Shown here piece after piece: positions 29,091 to 39,246 of a stretch of 64,000 bases of DNA. Source of the DNA: Vreelandella maris (lineage in GTDB: Bacteria; Pseudomonadota; Gammaproteobacteria; Pseudomonadales; Halomonadaceae); NCBI RefSeq assembly GCF_013371085.1, contig NZ_JABWCV010000002.1, forward strand, positions 124,001 to 188,000, written 5' to 3'. How positions within the stretch are numbered: position 1 is the first letter of the stretch; every line of letters begins with the position of its first letter. Made by a program: the position numbers and the translations under genes. The notes beneath the pieces are model-generated. The model did no database searches and had not been told where the DNA came from. It worked only from the letters and a program-made list of their open reading frames with translations.

Positions 29091-30265
29091 TCGCGGCAAA
29101 ACACTTGCGATTCCCGTTTATTCCGTGGCGTCAGTTCCGCCACAGAGCGATTATCGGCAGCCGCCTCTGCACGTGCGGCCTCAATCAGCCCGTGTTGAGG
29201 TGATAAGCCACAAACTGGATCCGTGGCTGTCTCATCACCGGTAAGCAGGTAGGCTTGGCAGCGACAACCCCCGAAATCCTTATGACGTTCGTCACACTCA
29301 CGACATGGTGAGGGCATCCATTCATCGCCTCGAAAACGGTTAAACGAAAAGCTTTCATACCAGATGCTATTGAGCGGCTGCTCACGCACCGTGGGAAATG
29401 TCATCGGCAGCTCGCGAGCACTGTGACAAGGTAGCACCGTGCCATCCGGTGTGACGGTCATGAATATCGCCCCCCAGCCTCCCATGCATGCCTTGGGACG
29501 CTCGGCATAATAATCCGGCACCACAAACAGCAAGCGCATATCCTTGCCTTCGGCAGCTAGCTGCTGGCGCCAACGCTGAGTCGTCGCCTCTGCGGCATCA
29601 AGCTGCGAACGACTCGGCAAAAGCCCCGCACGATTGAGATGTGCCCAGCCATAAAGCTGGCAATTGGCTAGCTCTACGGCATCGGCGCCCAACTCGACGC
29701 ATAACGCGATGACCTTATCAATCTGATCAATATTATGCCGATGCAGCACGACATTGAGGACCATTGGATAGCCCGCTGCCTTGACGGCACGCGCCATGGC
29801 CAATTTCTTGGCATGGGCTTTTTTCGAGCCGGCCAATGCAGCCGCCATTTCCTCGTCTGCTGCTTGTAGGCTGATCTGGATATGATCAAGGCCAGCGTCG
29901 CGCAAGGCTAATATGCGCGCCTCATCGAGCCCCAGGCCAGAAGTGATTAGATTGGTATAAAAGCCCAGTTCACGCGCCTCAGCGACCAACTCTTCCAGGT
30001 CGTCACGCACCAAAGGCTCCCCTCCCGAAAAGCCCATCTGGACGGCACCCATGGCGCGCGCCTGATGCAGCACATCGCGCCACTCATCGGTGCTAAGTTC
30101 CTTTTGCTGAGAAGCGAAATCAAGGGGGTTGGAGCAGTAAGGGCACTGCAAGGGGCAGCGATAGGTAAGTTCCGCCAGCAGCCACAGCGGCGCACCGATC
30201 GTATCGTCACGCGCCTTATCGTAGGCTGTGCTAGGTTCCGGTGAACTCGAGAGTAACTTAGTCAT
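29087..30265 (-). CDS. pqqE: PqqE, radical SAM peptide cyclase
   Basis: 392 residues. The radical-SAM cluster motif CPLQCPYC lies at 37-44, with [11 protein letters not shown] near 78-88. The C-terminal SPASM Cys set includes CMGGWG (about 257), [25 protein letters not shown]. It joins Glu and Tyr side chains of PqqA, the first step of PQQ synthesis, working with PqqD. Overlaps pqqD by eight bases and the S9 peptidase gene by four. No disruption seen. Confidence 0.95.
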   Translation of the reverse strand: MTKLLSSSPEPSTAYDKARDDTIGAPLWLLAELTYRCPLQCPYCSNPLDFASQQKELSTDEWRDVLHQARAMGAVQMGFSGGEPLVRDDLEELVAEARELGFYTNLITSGLGLDEARILALRDAGLDHIQISLQAADEEMAAALAGSKKAHAKKLAMARAVKAAGYPMVLNVVLHRHNIDQIDKVIALCVELGADAVELANCQLYGWAHLNRAGLLPSRSQLDAAEATTQRWRQQLAAEGKDMRLLFVVPDYYAERPKACMGGWGAIFMTVTPDGTVLPCHSARELPMTFPTVREQPLNSIWYESFSFNRFRGDEWMPSPCRECDERHKDFGGCRCQAYLLTGDETATDPVCGLSPQHGLIEAARAEAAADNRSVAELTPRNKRESQVFCRE

Positions 30266-30539
30266 GACGTATCCACCCCTGGTTGGCGGCGTCGAGCAGG
30301 AATTCTCTTACATCCTCCTCAAGCGTGGTGGCTTCGGGGAAACGACGCTGCAGCTCAGCGACCAACATGGCAACGTTACGCTCACCGTCCAGCAATGTCA
30401 GCACCGCGCCGGCGCTTTCGTTGAGCTGAACCATGCCTTCGGGATAAAGCAGAACATGCCGTTGTTGAGCAGGCTCCCATTGCAGGCGCCATCCCGGACG
30501 CAGCCTGTATATAGTAGTTGCCTCAATACTCGGCGTCAT
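30258..30539 (-). CDS. pqqD: PqqD, PqqA-binding chaperone
   Basis: 93 residues, the usual size. The conserved [15 protein letters not shown] stretch (about 12-26), the [18 protein letters not shown] core and a C-terminal winged-helix part are visible. PqqD presents the PqqA peptide to PqqE. Overlaps pqqC by four bases and pqqE by eight, so all three are probably translationally coupled. Confidence 0.95.
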   Translation of the reverse strand: MTPSIEATTIYRLRPGWRLQWEPAQQRHVLLYPEGMVQLNESAGAVLTLLDGERNVAMLVAELQRRFPEATTLEEDVREFLLDAANQGWIRHD

Positions 30540-31333
30540 GCCAACCCCCGATGATAGACCCGCTCATCAGTAACGCTATGATACGGGGGACGACCAAGTT
30601 GGTAGGCCATGCTCATGGCATCAAGCATGCTCCACAGCACATCCAGCTTGAATTGCAATATATCCAGGGCGCGCTGCTGGGCCTGGTAGTTAGTGCATAT
30701 ATCCAGGGCAACCTCGAGACCATGGTCGACATCACGACGCGCTTCATTCAAGCGCTTGCGGAAGTAACCGTAACCGGCGGCATCGATCCAGGGGTAGTGC
30801 TGCGGCCAGCTCTCCAGGCGACTCTGATGAATTTCCGGCGCGAACAGTTCAGTCAATGACGAGATCGCCCCCTCGCGCCAGTCAGCCCGGCGCACGAAAT
30901 TGAGATAGGCATCCACGGCAAAGCGGACCCCTGGGAGTACATGCTCCTGGGACCAAAGTTCTTCCCTGGTCATCCCCACGGCCTCGCCAAGAGTTAACCA
31001 GGCTTCTATGCCGCCGCCATTCTCCTGATAGCCATCATGATCCAGAAGACGCTGAACCCAACGCCGACGGGTAGCGGCATCTGGGCAGTTGGCCAACAGT
31101 GCAGCATCCTTCTGGGGTATGTTGATCTGATAATAAAAGCGATTAGCGACCCAGCCACGTATTTGCTCCGGCGTGGATCGCCCTTGCGCCATATCGACCT
31201 GGTAAGGGTGATGAATATGATAGTAAGCACCCTTGGCCATCAATGCAGCACGAAAAGCATCCCGATCGAGTGCAGGGCCGTTCTGCTTACTATCCATCTG
31301 CTTACTATCTAAAGGAGAAGCGATGGACGTCAT
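30536..31333 (-). CDS. pqqC: PqqC, pyrroloquinoline-quinone synthase
   Basis: 265 residues, slightly longer than most because of an ~20-residue N-terminal extension with a small internal repeat (two copies of DSKQ). The haem-oxygenase-like fold is recognisable: [14 protein letters not shown] (about 37-50), [10 protein letters not shown] (about 60-69), the catalytic [14 protein letters not shown] region (about 158-172) and [12 protein letters not shown]. It performs the final ring closure and oxidation to PQQ using O2. AAGGAGCTCGTC precedes the ATG. Confidence 0.95.
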   Translation of the reverse strand: MTSIASPLDSKQMDSKQNGPALDRDAFRAALMAKGAYYHIHHPYQVDMAQGRSTPEQIRGWVANRFYYQINIPQKDAALLANCPDAATRRRWVQRLLDHDGYQENGGGIEAWLTLGEAVGMTREELWSQEHVLPGVRFAVDAYLNFVRRADWREGAISSLTELFAPEIHQSRLESWPQHYPWIDAAGYGYFRKRLNEARRDVDHGLEVALDICTNYQAQQRALDILQFKLDVLWSMLDAMSMAYQLGRPPYHSVTDERVYHRGLA

Positions 31334-31418
31334 GACGAGCTCCTTGTACTGAATACATGCCTTCTGTTATCAAGCAGCTTTTAATGAGCAATGCCGCTCG
31401 AATCAAGTCTTCTTATAG

Positions 31419-32348
31419 TTATAATGTGAACTTCATGCCGTCGTAGGCAACCTCAATACCGCGTTTGTCCAGTACCGCCCGCTCGGGCGAGGATTCATCG
31501 AGGATGGGGTTGGTATTGTTAATATGAATGAGGATGCGGCGTGTTGCCTCCGGCAACCGATCAAGCTCAGATAGCAATCCATTCTCGCCTTTCAGGGCGA
31601 GATGACCCATGTCCGTGCCGGTCGCCTGGCCGACACCACTCCGCTGCAGTTCATCGTTGTGCCAGAGAGTGCCATCTACCAACACACAATCAGCACGCTG
31701 CATCCAGGCACGTACGCTTTCGGTAAGCTGCCCGAGCCCCGGCGCATAGAATAGCGAGGCACCACTGCTTTCGTCTTCGATCAGCAGACCGATATTATCA
31801 CCTGGCGTAGGTGAACCACGGCGTGGCGAGTAAGGCGGAGCATTACTGTCCAGGGCTATCGCCGTAAAGGTCAAGCCGGGGCACGGTTCAATCTTGAAGC
31901 GTGCCTCATGCTGGCTTTCATCAACAGGGATAGGCTGCCAACGCAGCCCCCCCTGCCAATGCGTCAGCATGGGAAATAGGGGGAAACCGGTACTCAGGTC
32001 CTGATGGACGTTCGGCGTGCACCAAACATCCAGCGGACACCCTTCCCGTAGCGATAAGAGTCCAGTGGAGTGATCGATCTGTGCATCGACCAGCAATACC
32101 CCTGCAATCCCCGTGTCACGAAATTGCCGCTTCGGATGAAGCTCAGGATTATTGGCAATTTGGGCACGAATATCCGGTGAAGCATTGCATAATAACCAGC
32201 GCTCACCATCCGTACTGATGGCTATCGACGATTGAGTGCGACTCTGTGCCATGAGGGTGCCATTGCGCACCCCATGGCAATTGGAGCAGTTGCAGTTCCA
32301 CTGCGGGAAGCCGCCCCCCGCCGCCGCGCCCAATACCAGTATCTGCAT
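31419..32348 (-). CDS. pqqB: PqqB, metallo-beta-lactamase-fold protein
   Basis: 309 residues starting at the ATG at 32348 (AAGGG upstream), which gives the family-typical N-terminus [21 protein letters not shown]; a frame extension to 32369 adds seven residues. The CNCSNCHGV Cys pair and the [11 protein letters not shown] metal-site region are visible. PqqB is an oxygenase acting on the excised diamino acid in PQQ formation. Separated from pqqA by a terminator-like hairpin and from pqqC by 85 bases. Confidence 0.95.
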   Translation of the reverse strand: MQILVLGAAAGGGFPQWNCNCSNCHGVRNGTLMAQSRTQSSIAISTDGERWLLCNASPDIRAQIANNPELHPKRQFRDTGIAGVLLVDAQIDHSTGLLSLREGCPLDVWCTPNVHQDLSTGFPLFPMLTHWQGGLRWQPIPVDESQHEARFKIEPCPGLTFTAIALDSNAPPYSPRRGSPTPGDNIGLLIEDESSGASLFYAPGLGQLTESVRAWMQRADCVLVDGTLWHNDELQRSGVGQATGTDMGHLALKGENGLLSELDRLPEATRRILIHINNTNPILDESSPERAVLDKRGIEVAYDGMKFTL

Positions 32349-32443
32349 GTCTTTCCCTTTAATAAACACAAACTTTATTACTTCAATTGACTAAAAATCA
32401 CCAAAAAAAGTGCTACCGGTTTATCAACTTTAACAACTCCACG

Positions 32444-32474
32444 AAAAACGGGGCGTCCAAATAGGTACGCCCCG
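32444..32474 (-). terminator. Terminator/attenuator between pqqA and pqqB
   Basis: On the minus strand an 8-bp stem CGGGGCGT/ACGCCCCG (loop of ten) is followed by TTTTTC. It lies 27 bases after the pqqA stop. Leaky termination here would make pqqA mRNA more abundant than the rest of the operon, as needed for a substrate peptide. Confidence 0.75.
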
Positions 32475-32500
32475 CTCTCCCCTAGCTTAGCAATCCTGTT

Positions 32501-32572
32501 TTAGCGATTAGATATATAAAGAGTTACCTCAAAACCGAGGCGGAGATCTTTATAAGCTGGCTTTGTCCACAT
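32501..32572 (-). CDS. pqqA: PqqA, PQQ precursor peptide
   Basis: 23 residues, [20 protein letters not shown] followed by SNR. It has the conserved Glu15 and Tyr19 that become PQQ, separated by three residues, in the typical EVTLY context. GGAGG lies upstream of the ATG. The gene is very short and easily missed. It is the first gene of the leftward pqq operon and is divergent from the PQQ dehydrogenase gene. Confidence 0.97.
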   Translation of the reverse strand: MWTKPAYKDLRLGFEVTLYISNR

Positions 32573-32911
32573 ACTAGCCTCCCAGAACAGTCTGTTTATT
32601 TGAATGCACCCTAAGTAAAGCAGTTTCCGGCAAAATCACATTACTACTAAGGTCTCGTTCTAACACACCGGCGTCTTACTGCCTTCCATAATCCTGGCCC
32701 ACCTCAGCGTTTACGCGGGCTAGCGACAAGATGAAACGATTATGCACCAGATGGCAAAAGTGTTTTGACCATTAACTCGTTTTAATTCGCACCACCTGAC
32801 GTGGTTATTATTGCAACTTGTGCTAAACCTTCAAAGTGTTGCTAGGAAAAATATAAAAACAAGACGTTGCGTTACTGGATTGAGCGACGCAACTTAAGTG
32901 GAGATAACAAT
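32573..32911. promoter_or_regulatory. Divergent promoter region between pqqA and xoxF
   Basis: About 340 bases, AT-rich towards the xoxF side, that must hold the promoters of the pqq operon (leftward) and the xoxF operon (rightward). A shared regulator site is plausible, but I could not pick a specific operator by eye. No regulator gene is adjacent. Confidence 0.55.
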
Positions 32912-34744
32912 ATGCTTCCAGAAACGCGCCTCGCCATAGCGACTATAGGGCTATTGGCCATCTCGATGGCTCAGGCCAACGAGAACCAACTCGAGCTTCA
33001 ACAAAACCCTGACCTCTGGGCAACTCAGCTAGGCAACTACCAGGGTCATCGATACAGCGAATTAGATCAAATCACGCGTGAGAATGTTGGGCAGTTACAG
33101 CCTCAATGGCAATTCTCCACCGGCGTACTACGCGGCCACGAAGGCGGACCGTTATACGTCGGGGATGGACGCCTCTACATTCACACCCCCTTCCCCAATA
33201 AAGTCTTTGCTCTTGATCTTGAGGACGAAGGCAGAATTATCTGGTCCTATGAACCCGATCAGGATTTCCGCGTCATCCCCGTTATGTGCTGTGATACCGT
33301 CAACCGTGGCCTAGCCTATTCAGATGGCAAGCTATTCCTCGGTCAGGCAGACAACACGCTAATCGCTCTGGATGCCGAGACCGGTGAACTGCTATGGGAT
33401 GCCAGCAATGGCGACCATACCATCGGTGAATCCAACACCATGTCGCCGCTGGTCGTACACGACAAGGTCATCATGGGCATCAGTGGCGGTGAGTTCGGTA
33501 TTCGCGGCCACATGACAGCCTACAATGTCGAAACGGGCGAAAGGGAATGGCGCGGCTATTCCAACGGCCCCGACGATGATGTATTGATAGACCCCGAAAC
33601 CACCCTAATGATGGGCGAACCCATCGGTGAATCCGATCTCGGCTTAACTACGTGGCCGGAAGGTGAATGGGAGCGCGGCGGCGGCGCTCCCTGGGGCTGG
33701 ATTACTTACGACCCGGAACTCGATCTGATCTACTATGGCACCGGTAACCCCGGCACCTGGAATCCCGAGCAGCGCACCGTCGATGGCGAGCCGGCCGACA
33801 ACAAGTGGGCGATTACCGTCTTCGCGCGTGACCCCAACAACGGCGAGGTGAAGTGGGTCTATCAGAAGGTACCCTTCGATGAATGGGATTATGACGGGGT
33901 CAACGAGAACCAGTTGATCGATATTGAAATCGATGGAGAACAGCGTAAAGGACTGGCGATCATCGACCGTACCGGTTTTGGCTTCCTGCTTGATCGTGAG
34001 ACGGGTGAGCTGCTGGTCGCAGAGAAGTATGCTCCTGAGACCAACTGGGCATCCCATTACGACATGGAAACCGGCCGTCCGGTGGTTAACGATGAGTTCA
34101 GCACGTTTGCCCAGGGTGTCGATGTCAATACAACCGACATTTGTCCCACGGCAATGGGTGCCAAGAACATGCAGCCGAGTTCCTACTCGCCTGATACCGG
34201 CTTGATCTACGCTGGCATCAACCGCATCTGCATGAACTATGAGCCCTTTGAAACCAATTATGTCGCAGGTCAACCCTATGTCGGTGCGACCCTGACCATG
34301 ATGCCGGCCCCGGTTGAAGAAGGTGGCATGGAAGGTCGAATGGGTAGCTTTATCGCTTGGGATCCGGTCAAAGGTGAAGTCGTCTGGGAGGTCGATGAGC
34401 GTTTCGCGGTGTGGAGCGGCGCATTGACCACGGCTGGCAATCTGGCCTTCTACGGCACGCTTGAAGGCCATATCAAGGCAGTAGATATCGAAACCGGCGA
34501 AGAGCTATGGCGCTTCAAGACCCCCTCCGGCATTATCGGCAACATCAACACCTTCCGGCATAACGGCAAGCAGTATATCGGCGTGCTCTCCGGCGTAGGT
34601 GGATGGGCGGGTATCGGTCTCGCTGCGGGTCTGGAGAATCCAGAAGAGGGACTCGGTGCCGTCAGTGCCTTCTCCGGGCTGGATGAATATACCAAGCTAG
34701 GTGGCATTCTAACGGTATTCGCATTACCCGATAGCGATACCTAA
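32912..34744 (+). CDS. xoxF: XoxF-type, probably lanthanide-dependent PQQ methanol/alcohol dehydrogenase
   Basis: 610 residues from the ATG at 32912 (GGAG upstream). Signal peptide about 1-22, so periplasmic. Eight-bladed quinoprotein fold with the vicinal disulfide Cys126-Cys127 ([10 protein letters not shown]), metal ligands Glu194 (GGEFGIRG) and Asn279 ([10 protein letters not shown]), catalytic Asp326 and the extra Asp328 in [10 protein letters not shown]. The extra Asp marks lanthanide enzymes; calcium-type MxaF has Ala there. It oxidises methanol or other alcohols and passes electrons to a cytochrome c, encoded next. No MxaI-like small subunit follows. Substrate range is inferred. Confidence 0.9.
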   Translation: MLPETRLAIATIGLLAISMAQANENQLELQQNPDLWATQLGNYQGHRYSELDQITRENVGQLQPQWQFSTGVLRGHEGGPLYVGDGRLYIHTPFPNKVFALDLEDEGRIIWSYEPDQDFRVIPVMCCDTVNRGLAYSDGKLFLGQADNTLIALDAETGELLWDASNGDHTIGESNTMSPLVVHDKVIMGISGGEFGIRGHMTAYNVETGEREWRGYSNGPDDDVLIDPETTLMMGEPIGESDLGLTTWPEGEWERGGGAPWGWITYDPELDLIYYGTGNPGTWNPEQRTVDGEPADNKWAITVFARDPNNGEVKWVYQKVPFDEWDYDGVNENQLIDIEIDGEQRKGLAIIDRTGFGFLLDRETGELLVAEKYAPETNWASHYDMETGRPVVNDEFSTFAQGVDVNTTDICPTAMGAKNMQPSSYSPDTGLIYAGINRICMNYEPFETNYVAGQPYVGATLTMMPAPVEEGGMEGRMGSFIAWDPVKGEVVWEVDERFAVWSGALTTAGNLAFYGTLEGHIKAVDIETGEELWRFKTPSGIIGNINTFRHNGKQYIGVLSGVGGWAGIGLAAGLENPEEGLGAVSAFSGLDEYTKLGGILTVFALPDSDT

Positions 34745-34762
34745 AAGCACCTGCCCCCTCCT

Positions 34763-34794
34763 CCCGTCATGGCGGCTATCAGCCCCATGGCGGG
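34763..34794 (+). promoter_or_regulatory. Hairpin after xoxF
   Basis: A 10-bp stem with one mismatch (CCCGTCATGG/CCATGGCGGG) lies 18 bases after the xoxF stop. No T-run follows, so it may stabilise xoxF mRNA or reduce read-through into the cytochrome gene. Confidence 0.45.
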
Positions 34795-34896
34795 AACCGT
34801 TAAGAACCATCTTTAAGAATATTGCGCACCACAATATTCGACATTAGCGTTATATGAAGCAATAACTACAACACGGTTTCTGACCTAGGGTGAAAG

Positions 34897-35385
34897 ATGT
34901 TAAACAAGAAATCTCGCTCCAAGCATATCGGTATTCTGAGTATCGCAGTATTGGCCCTTAGCATCACCACGGCCTCGGCAGATAACCAGAATGTAAATAA
35001 CCAGGCCCCATCTGAACAACAAGCGAGTCAAGAACCAGGCAGTTTCATCGTCAAAGACGGCAAGGTCGATCCGAATACCTACCAAGGCTATCTTACCTAT
35101 ACACGTCATTGTCAGGCCTGCCATGGACCTGACGCGCTGGGCTCATCCTTTGCTCCCAGCCTATCCAAGGCTGCAGAACGCCGCTCCTTTGCGGAAATTG
35201 CCAGCACTATCGCCGGAGGCCTTCAGATTCAGCCCGGCCGTGTCATGCCATCCTTCGCAGAAGATCCCAGCGTCATATCGAACATCGGTAATATTTATAG
35301 CTATCTGAAGGCACGCGCTTCTGGCGAGCTGGGTCGTGGCCGGCCAAAAGTCATCGAAGAAATGCTAAATGAGGAAGAGGGTTAA
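34897..35385 (+). CDS. xoxG: Periplasmic cytochrome c, electron acceptor of XoxF (XoxG/c550-like)
   Basis: 162 residues. Signal peptide about 1-28 ending in TTASA. One haem site CQACHGPD (about 70-77) and a likely Met ligand in RVMPSFAED (near 114). AGGGTGAAAG precedes the ATG. The position directly after the PQQ dehydrogenase fits the dedicated electron acceptor (XoxG, or c550 of ethanol-oxidation systems). Electrons would pass to a terminal oxidase. Confidence 0.85.
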   Translation: MLNKKSRSKHIGILSIAVLALSITTASADNQNVNNQAPSEQQASQEPGSFIVKDGKVDPNTYQGYLTYTRHCQACHGPDALGSSFAPSLSKAAERRSFAEIASTIAGGLQIQPGRVMPSFAEDPSVISNIGNIYSYLKARASGELGRGRPKVIEEMLNEEEG

Positions 35386-35444
35386 CGGCTACTGCTACTG
35401 CGCTTCATTCACTATCTTCCGCCCCTGTTCCACTGGAGAGATTA

Positions 35445-36293
35445 ATGCCCCACTCCATCCGTCTGGCCCTCTTCGTCACAGCCACCACGCTTGGCCTTAT
35501 CGGTACTGGTGTGAACAGTGCTTCGGCTGACATGCCCGAGCGTGATGAACGAGAGCATCTTCGTGTCTGTGCCGATGGTAACAACCTGCCCTTTACTAAC
35601 CGCGAGGAGCAGGGCTTTGAGAACCGCATCGCGCAGCTATTGGCCGAGGACATGGGCAACCCACTGACGTATGTCTGGGCACCGCAAATCATGGGTTTCG
35701 TCCGCAATACCCTCGAGTTACGTGTTTGCGATGTCATTATGGGCGTGGCCGCCGGGTATGAGTTCGTACAAGGCAGCAATGCCTACTATCGCTCCGTTTA
35801 CTCCCTGATCGTGCCTGAAGGCTCCGATATCGAAATTACCAGCCTGAACGACCCCTCTTTGCAGGATCGTCGCATCGGTGTGATCGCTGAAACGCCACCG
35901 GTCGTCCCTCTGCGCAGAGCAGGCGCTAGCATCAAGGGCTATCCGCTGCAGGTCGATACTCGCGTAAGAGCGCCAGTCAAGGATGCGATAGAGGATATCG
36001 TTGCCGGCATCACTGAGGGCGCCGTTCTCTGGGGTCCGATCGCCGGCTATTATGCTGCGCAGCAGGAGCCTGCCCTGAAGGTCATACCGCTTGTCGATGA
36101 CACCACCGGTGCCCACCTGCAATACCGTATTACCATGGGAATCAGACACGGTGAGCCTCAATGGAAGGACACACTCAATGATTTTATCGATCGGCGTCAG
36201 GACGATATCAACGCTATTCTAGCCGACTATAACGTGCCGCTACTGGATCGCCATGGTCAGCTTATTGATGAAGGTGCGAGGGACTCAGAATGA
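35445..36293 (+). CDS. xoxJ: XoxJ/MxaJ-type periplasmic binding-like protein
   Basis: 282 residues. Signal peptide about 1-28. The solute-binding fold of the quinoprotein-associated family is recognisable: LRVCADGNNLPFTNREEQGFENRI (about 42-65), the VWAPQIMGFVRNTL stretch and CDVIMGVAAGYEFV near 95-108. XoxJ/MxaJ proteins accompany methanol dehydrogenases and are thought to help activate or assemble the enzyme rather than feed a transporter. It overlaps the next gene by four bases. Family assignment good; mechanism uncertain. Confidence 0.85.
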   Translation: MPHSIRLALFVTATTLGLIGTGVNSASADMPERDEREHLRVCADGNNLPFTNREEQGFENRIAQLLAEDMGNPLTYVWAPQIMGFVRNTLELRVCDVIMGVAAGYEFVQGSNAYYRSVYSLIVPEGSDIEITSLNDPSLQDRRIGVIAETPPVVPLRRAGASIKGYPLQVDTRVRAPVKDAIEDIVAGITEGAVLWGPIAGYYAAQQEPALKVIPLVDDTTGAHLQYRITMGIRHGEPQWKDTLNDFIDRRQDDINAILADYNVPLLDRHGQLIDEGARDSE

Positions 36294-36922
36294 ATTTAGT
36301 CAACCTGCGCCCGTTGAGCTTCACCCTGGGCTTCACGCTGCTTATCCTGCTACTTCCCGTTAATGCCCAAGCACAGCGTGCCGCTGCGGGCCCGCCGGAC
36401 TGGCCTTGTGTGCAGCGCCTGATCCCCGAGCTTGCCTGGGGAACGCTATGGACGGGTCCCTCGCCCGATGAACTGGAACAGGAATGGTGGGAGGACGAAC
36501 AAATCGGACGCACCGTACGTCTGGCAACGACCATGACCATCAGCGAAGAGCAGGCACTTGAGTACATCCAGGAATTCATCGCGGTCAGCAACCCCGATGA
36601 ACAGCGCCTGACACTACTTTTCTCTGGGCTTTTCAAACAAATCAATAACGAACGAAGCCGCACCATCGAGAAGATCCGTAGTGCGTCTCGCGCTCAGGTC
36701 GCACGTTTGGAGCAGGTCTCCGAGTTAGTTGACGACCTGGAAGCAGCGCGGGATTCCTCTAGCGTCGAGCAAGAAGAAGCCGCCCGCCTGGAAGAGGAGC
36801 TGCATTGGGAGCGTCGCACTTTCACGATGCGTCAACAGGCGTTGCCGGCGCTATGTGAAAAGCCTTACTTACTCGAGGAGAGGCTTTCCAGGATGGTACG
36901 TGTCATTGATGCAGCAATGTAA
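36290..36922 (+). CDS. Uncharacterised exported protein of the xoxF cluster
   Basis: 210 residues. Signal peptide about 1-28 (LLILLLPVNAQAQ). The mature part has two Cys (in WPCVQRL and ALCEKPY), which could form a disulfide, and a long charged helical region, probably coiled coil (about 100-190). Overlaps xoxJ by four bases (ATGA) and precedes the PedA1-like binding protein by 45 bases, so it belongs to the same transcript. I do not recognise the family. A periplasmic accessory role in dehydrogenase maturation or metal handling is a guess from context. Confidence 0.7.
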   Translation: MNLVNLRPLSFTLGFTLLILLLPVNAQAQRAAAGPPDWPCVQRLIPELAWGTLWTGPSPDELEQEWWEDEQIGRTVRLATTMTISEEQALEYIQEFIAVSNPDEQRLTLLFSGLFKQINNERSRTIEKIRSASRAQVARLEQVSELVDDLEAARDSSSVEQEEAARLEEELHWERRTFTMRQQALPALCEKPYLLEERLSRMVRVIDAAM

Positions 36923-36967
36923 AGGCCAGCAAATCATGGCAAATAATAACAACGCATAGGAGCGAAA

Positions 36968-38221
36968 ATGAAGCACTTAACTTCCGATGTTCTAACCGCA
37001 CAAGCTGGTTATTTATCAAACATTCCTCGTCTGATGCTGCTGAGCAGCTTGCTTGTCTGGTCGACCGTGACGTTGGCGCAGTCCTCTTCGCAGGAAACTG
37101 AGACGATCACCTTGGGTTATCTGGGAATCGAGCGCCCTGCGGATATCGAACCGTTATCGGTGCTTGACCCAGTTATCGATGACGAAGGCGTACAAGGTGC
37201 GCGACTTGCGGTCAATGACAATAATGCCACCGGGCAATTCCTCGGTCAGGAATTCGTGCTGGTTGAGTCTATCGTTGCGGAGCAAGGAGAAGTCCTGGCG
37301 GGTCTGGAATCACTTATCGAACAAGGAGCAGACTGGATCATAAGCGGTCTGCCTGACAAGGCCCTGCGTCAGGTACTGGAATCCTCGGCGCTGGAAGAGC
37401 GTGTGGTCTTTAATACTCTTGCCCAGGAAAATACCTTACGCGATGAAGAATGTCAGGCGAATGTCTTTCACACCACGCCCAGCCGGCGCATGTTGACCGA
37501 CGCGCTCGCCCAGTTCCTGGGTTACAAGCAATGGCAGGACTGGGTACTGGTGCGAGGCAACACCGATGAAGACCAACTCCTGGCGGAGGCACTTCGCGAA
37601 TCAGCCCAGCGCTTCGGTCACAATATCGTTGAAGAGAGGATGTGGCCACACGACCCCATGTCCCGGCGCGCTGAAGGCGGTTTTCACGCCATACAACGAG
37701 AAATCCCGGTGTTCATGCAGAACCTGCCACAGCATGATGTGGTGGTTATCGCCGATGAGAATGATTACTTCGGTGAATACTTCCCCTACCAGACCGAGAT
37801 ACCCAGGCCAGTCGTCGGTACCCAGGGGTTGAAGGCTGTCGCCTGGCACCGTACTCATGAATCCTGGGGCGCCGTACAACTACAGCGGCGGTTCGAGGAG
37901 CAGGCCGAGCGCTGGATGACACCGCATGATTATGCTGCCTGGATCGCAGTACGCTCACTGGGCGAAGCTGCGGCACGCACCGGCTCGGTAGACCGCGATA
38001 CGGTCATCGACTATATGCTCAGTGATGAATTCGAACTGGCCGGCTATCTCGGCCTGCCGGTGAGCTACCGCACCTGGAACCACCAGCTGCGCCAGCCAAT
38101 CCTGGTAACAGGGCCCCGTATGGTCGCCTCGGTTTCTCCGCAGGAAGGTTACCTGCACCCGCGTTCCCCACTGGATTCACTGGGCGTCGATGAAGGGGAG
38201 TCACAATGCAACATTCAGTGA
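36968..38221 (+). CDS. PQQ-system ABC transporter substrate-binding protein (PedA1-like)
   Basis: 417 residues. Signal peptide about 1-38. Periplasmic-binding fold of the branched-chain amino-acid type with the ITLGYLGIERP start (about 48) and FHTTPSRRMLTDALAQFLGYKQW (about 165). This family travels with PQQ dehydrogenases; in Pseudomonas putida the PedA1A2BC system is required for rare-earth-dependent growth. The ligand is unknown: a lanthanide, a lanthanide chelate, or an alcohol-related solute. GGAGCGAAA precedes the ATG; the end overlaps the beta-propeller gene by 16 bases. Confidence 0.82.
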   Translation: MKHLTSDVLTAQAGYLSNIPRLMLLSSLLVWSTVTLAQSSSQETETITLGYLGIERPADIEPLSVLDPVIDDEGVQGARLAVNDNNATGQFLGQEFVLVESIVAEQGEVLAGLESLIEQGADWIISGLPDKALRQVLESSALEERVVFNTLAQENTLRDEECQANVFHTTPSRRMLTDALAQFLGYKQWQDWVLVRGNTDEDQLLAEALRESAQRFGHNIVEERMWPHDPMSRRAEGGFHAIQREIPVFMQNLPQHDVVVIADENDYFGEYFPYQTEIPRPVVGTQGLKAVAWHRTHESWGAVQLQRRFEEQAERWMTPHDYAAWIAVRSLGEAAARTGSVDRDTVIDYMLSDEFELAGYLGLPVSYRTWNHQLRQPILVTGPRMVASVSPQEGYLHPRSPLDSLGVDEGESQCNIQ

Positions 38222-39246
38222 TTCACAGTGATAAGAAATCATTAGAACCACGTATTCGGGGAAGCAAAAAAATGCTCAAGCAAGGCTTACAGAGTGTTGC
38301 ACTTGCGGCACTGTTTCTAACGCCCTTCTCAGCGCATGCAGAACGCATTTTCGTCTCAAATGAGAAAGACAACACCATCTCTGTCATCGATGCACAATCA
38401 TTGGAAGTGATCGAAACCATCGAGGTAGGTCGGCGTCCACGGGCGATGGCGTTCAGCAGCGACGGTAGTGAACTCTTCGTCGCGGTGGGAGATGACGAAG
38501 CGATCGACATGATCGATCTGGAGACACTGAACGTCGTACGCAGCCAAGCTTCCGGCGAAGATCCAGAGGTCATTCGAACCGATCCCAATAAGCCCTATAT
38601 CTATGTCTCGAATGAAGATGACAACATCGTTTCGATTCTCGATTATGAAAAACGCACTCATGTTGATCAAATTCCGGTCGGCGTCGAGCCTGAAGGACTG
38701 GGTATCAGTCCCGACGGCAAATGGCTGATCGCGACCACCGAGACATCCAACATGGCGCATATCATCGACGCCGAGAAACGTGAAGCGGTCTACCATCGCC
38801 TGGTAGGTGCGCGTCCGCGTCACGCCGAATTCACCCCCGATGGCAAAGAAGCCTGGGTCTCGGCGGAAATTGCCGCCACGGTGTCGGTCATCGATATGCA
38901 GGAGAGCTTTGATGTCGAACATACGATCCGTTTCGATGTTCCCGGTGTCCCGCGAGAGACCGTCCAGGCCGTAGGTATTGCCATGACGTCTGACGGCCGC
39001 TATGCCTTCGTCGCACTGGGGCCGTCGAATCGAGTAGCGGTCGTTGACCAGCAGAGCTACGAAGTGCTCGATTATATTCTGGTCGGTCAACGCGTCTGGC
39101 ACCTAGCACTCAATGAAGACGAGAGCCGTTTATATACGACCAATGGTGTTAGCGGCGATGTGACGGTCATCGACGTGGATGGCTTAGAAGCGATCAAGTC
39201 GGTGCCCGTGGGACGCTTTCCCTGGGGAGTGGTCGTCGAACCGTGA
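38206..39246 (+). CDS. Periplasmic YVTN beta-propeller protein of the PQQ system (PedA2-like)
   Basis: 346 residues. Signal peptide ends near HAERIFVSN (about residue 46) if the first ATG is used; GGGGAG supports this start. The mature protein is a seven-bladed propeller of YVTN-type repeats such as ISVIDAQSLEVIETIEVGRRP, recurring about every 42 residues. Such proteins accompany the ABC transporter in PQQ-dependent alcohol systems, as a periplasmic partner. Overlaps the ATPase gene by four bases (GTGA). Confidence 0.85.
   Translation: MQHSVIHSDKKSLEPRIRGSKKMLKQGLQSVALAALFLTPFSAHAERIFVSNEKDNTISVIDAQSLEVIETIEVGRRPRAMAFSSDGSELFVAVGDDEAIDMIDLETLNVVRSQASGEDPEVIRTDPNKPYIYVSNEDDNIVSILDYEKRTHVDQIPVGVEPEGLGISPDGKWLIATTETSNMAHIIDAEKREAVYHRLVGARPRHAEFTPDGKEAWVSAEIAATVSVIDMQESFDVEHTIRFDVPGVPRETVQAVGIAMTSDGRYAFVALGPSNRVAVVDQQSYEVLDYILVGQRVWHLALNEDESRLYTTNGVSGDVTVIDVDGLEAIKSVPVGRFPWGVVVEP

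Noticed and set aside
33644..34471. 275-codon minus-strand frame opposite xoxF
   Set aside because: An antisense shadow of a gene with clear catalytic motifs; no independent support.
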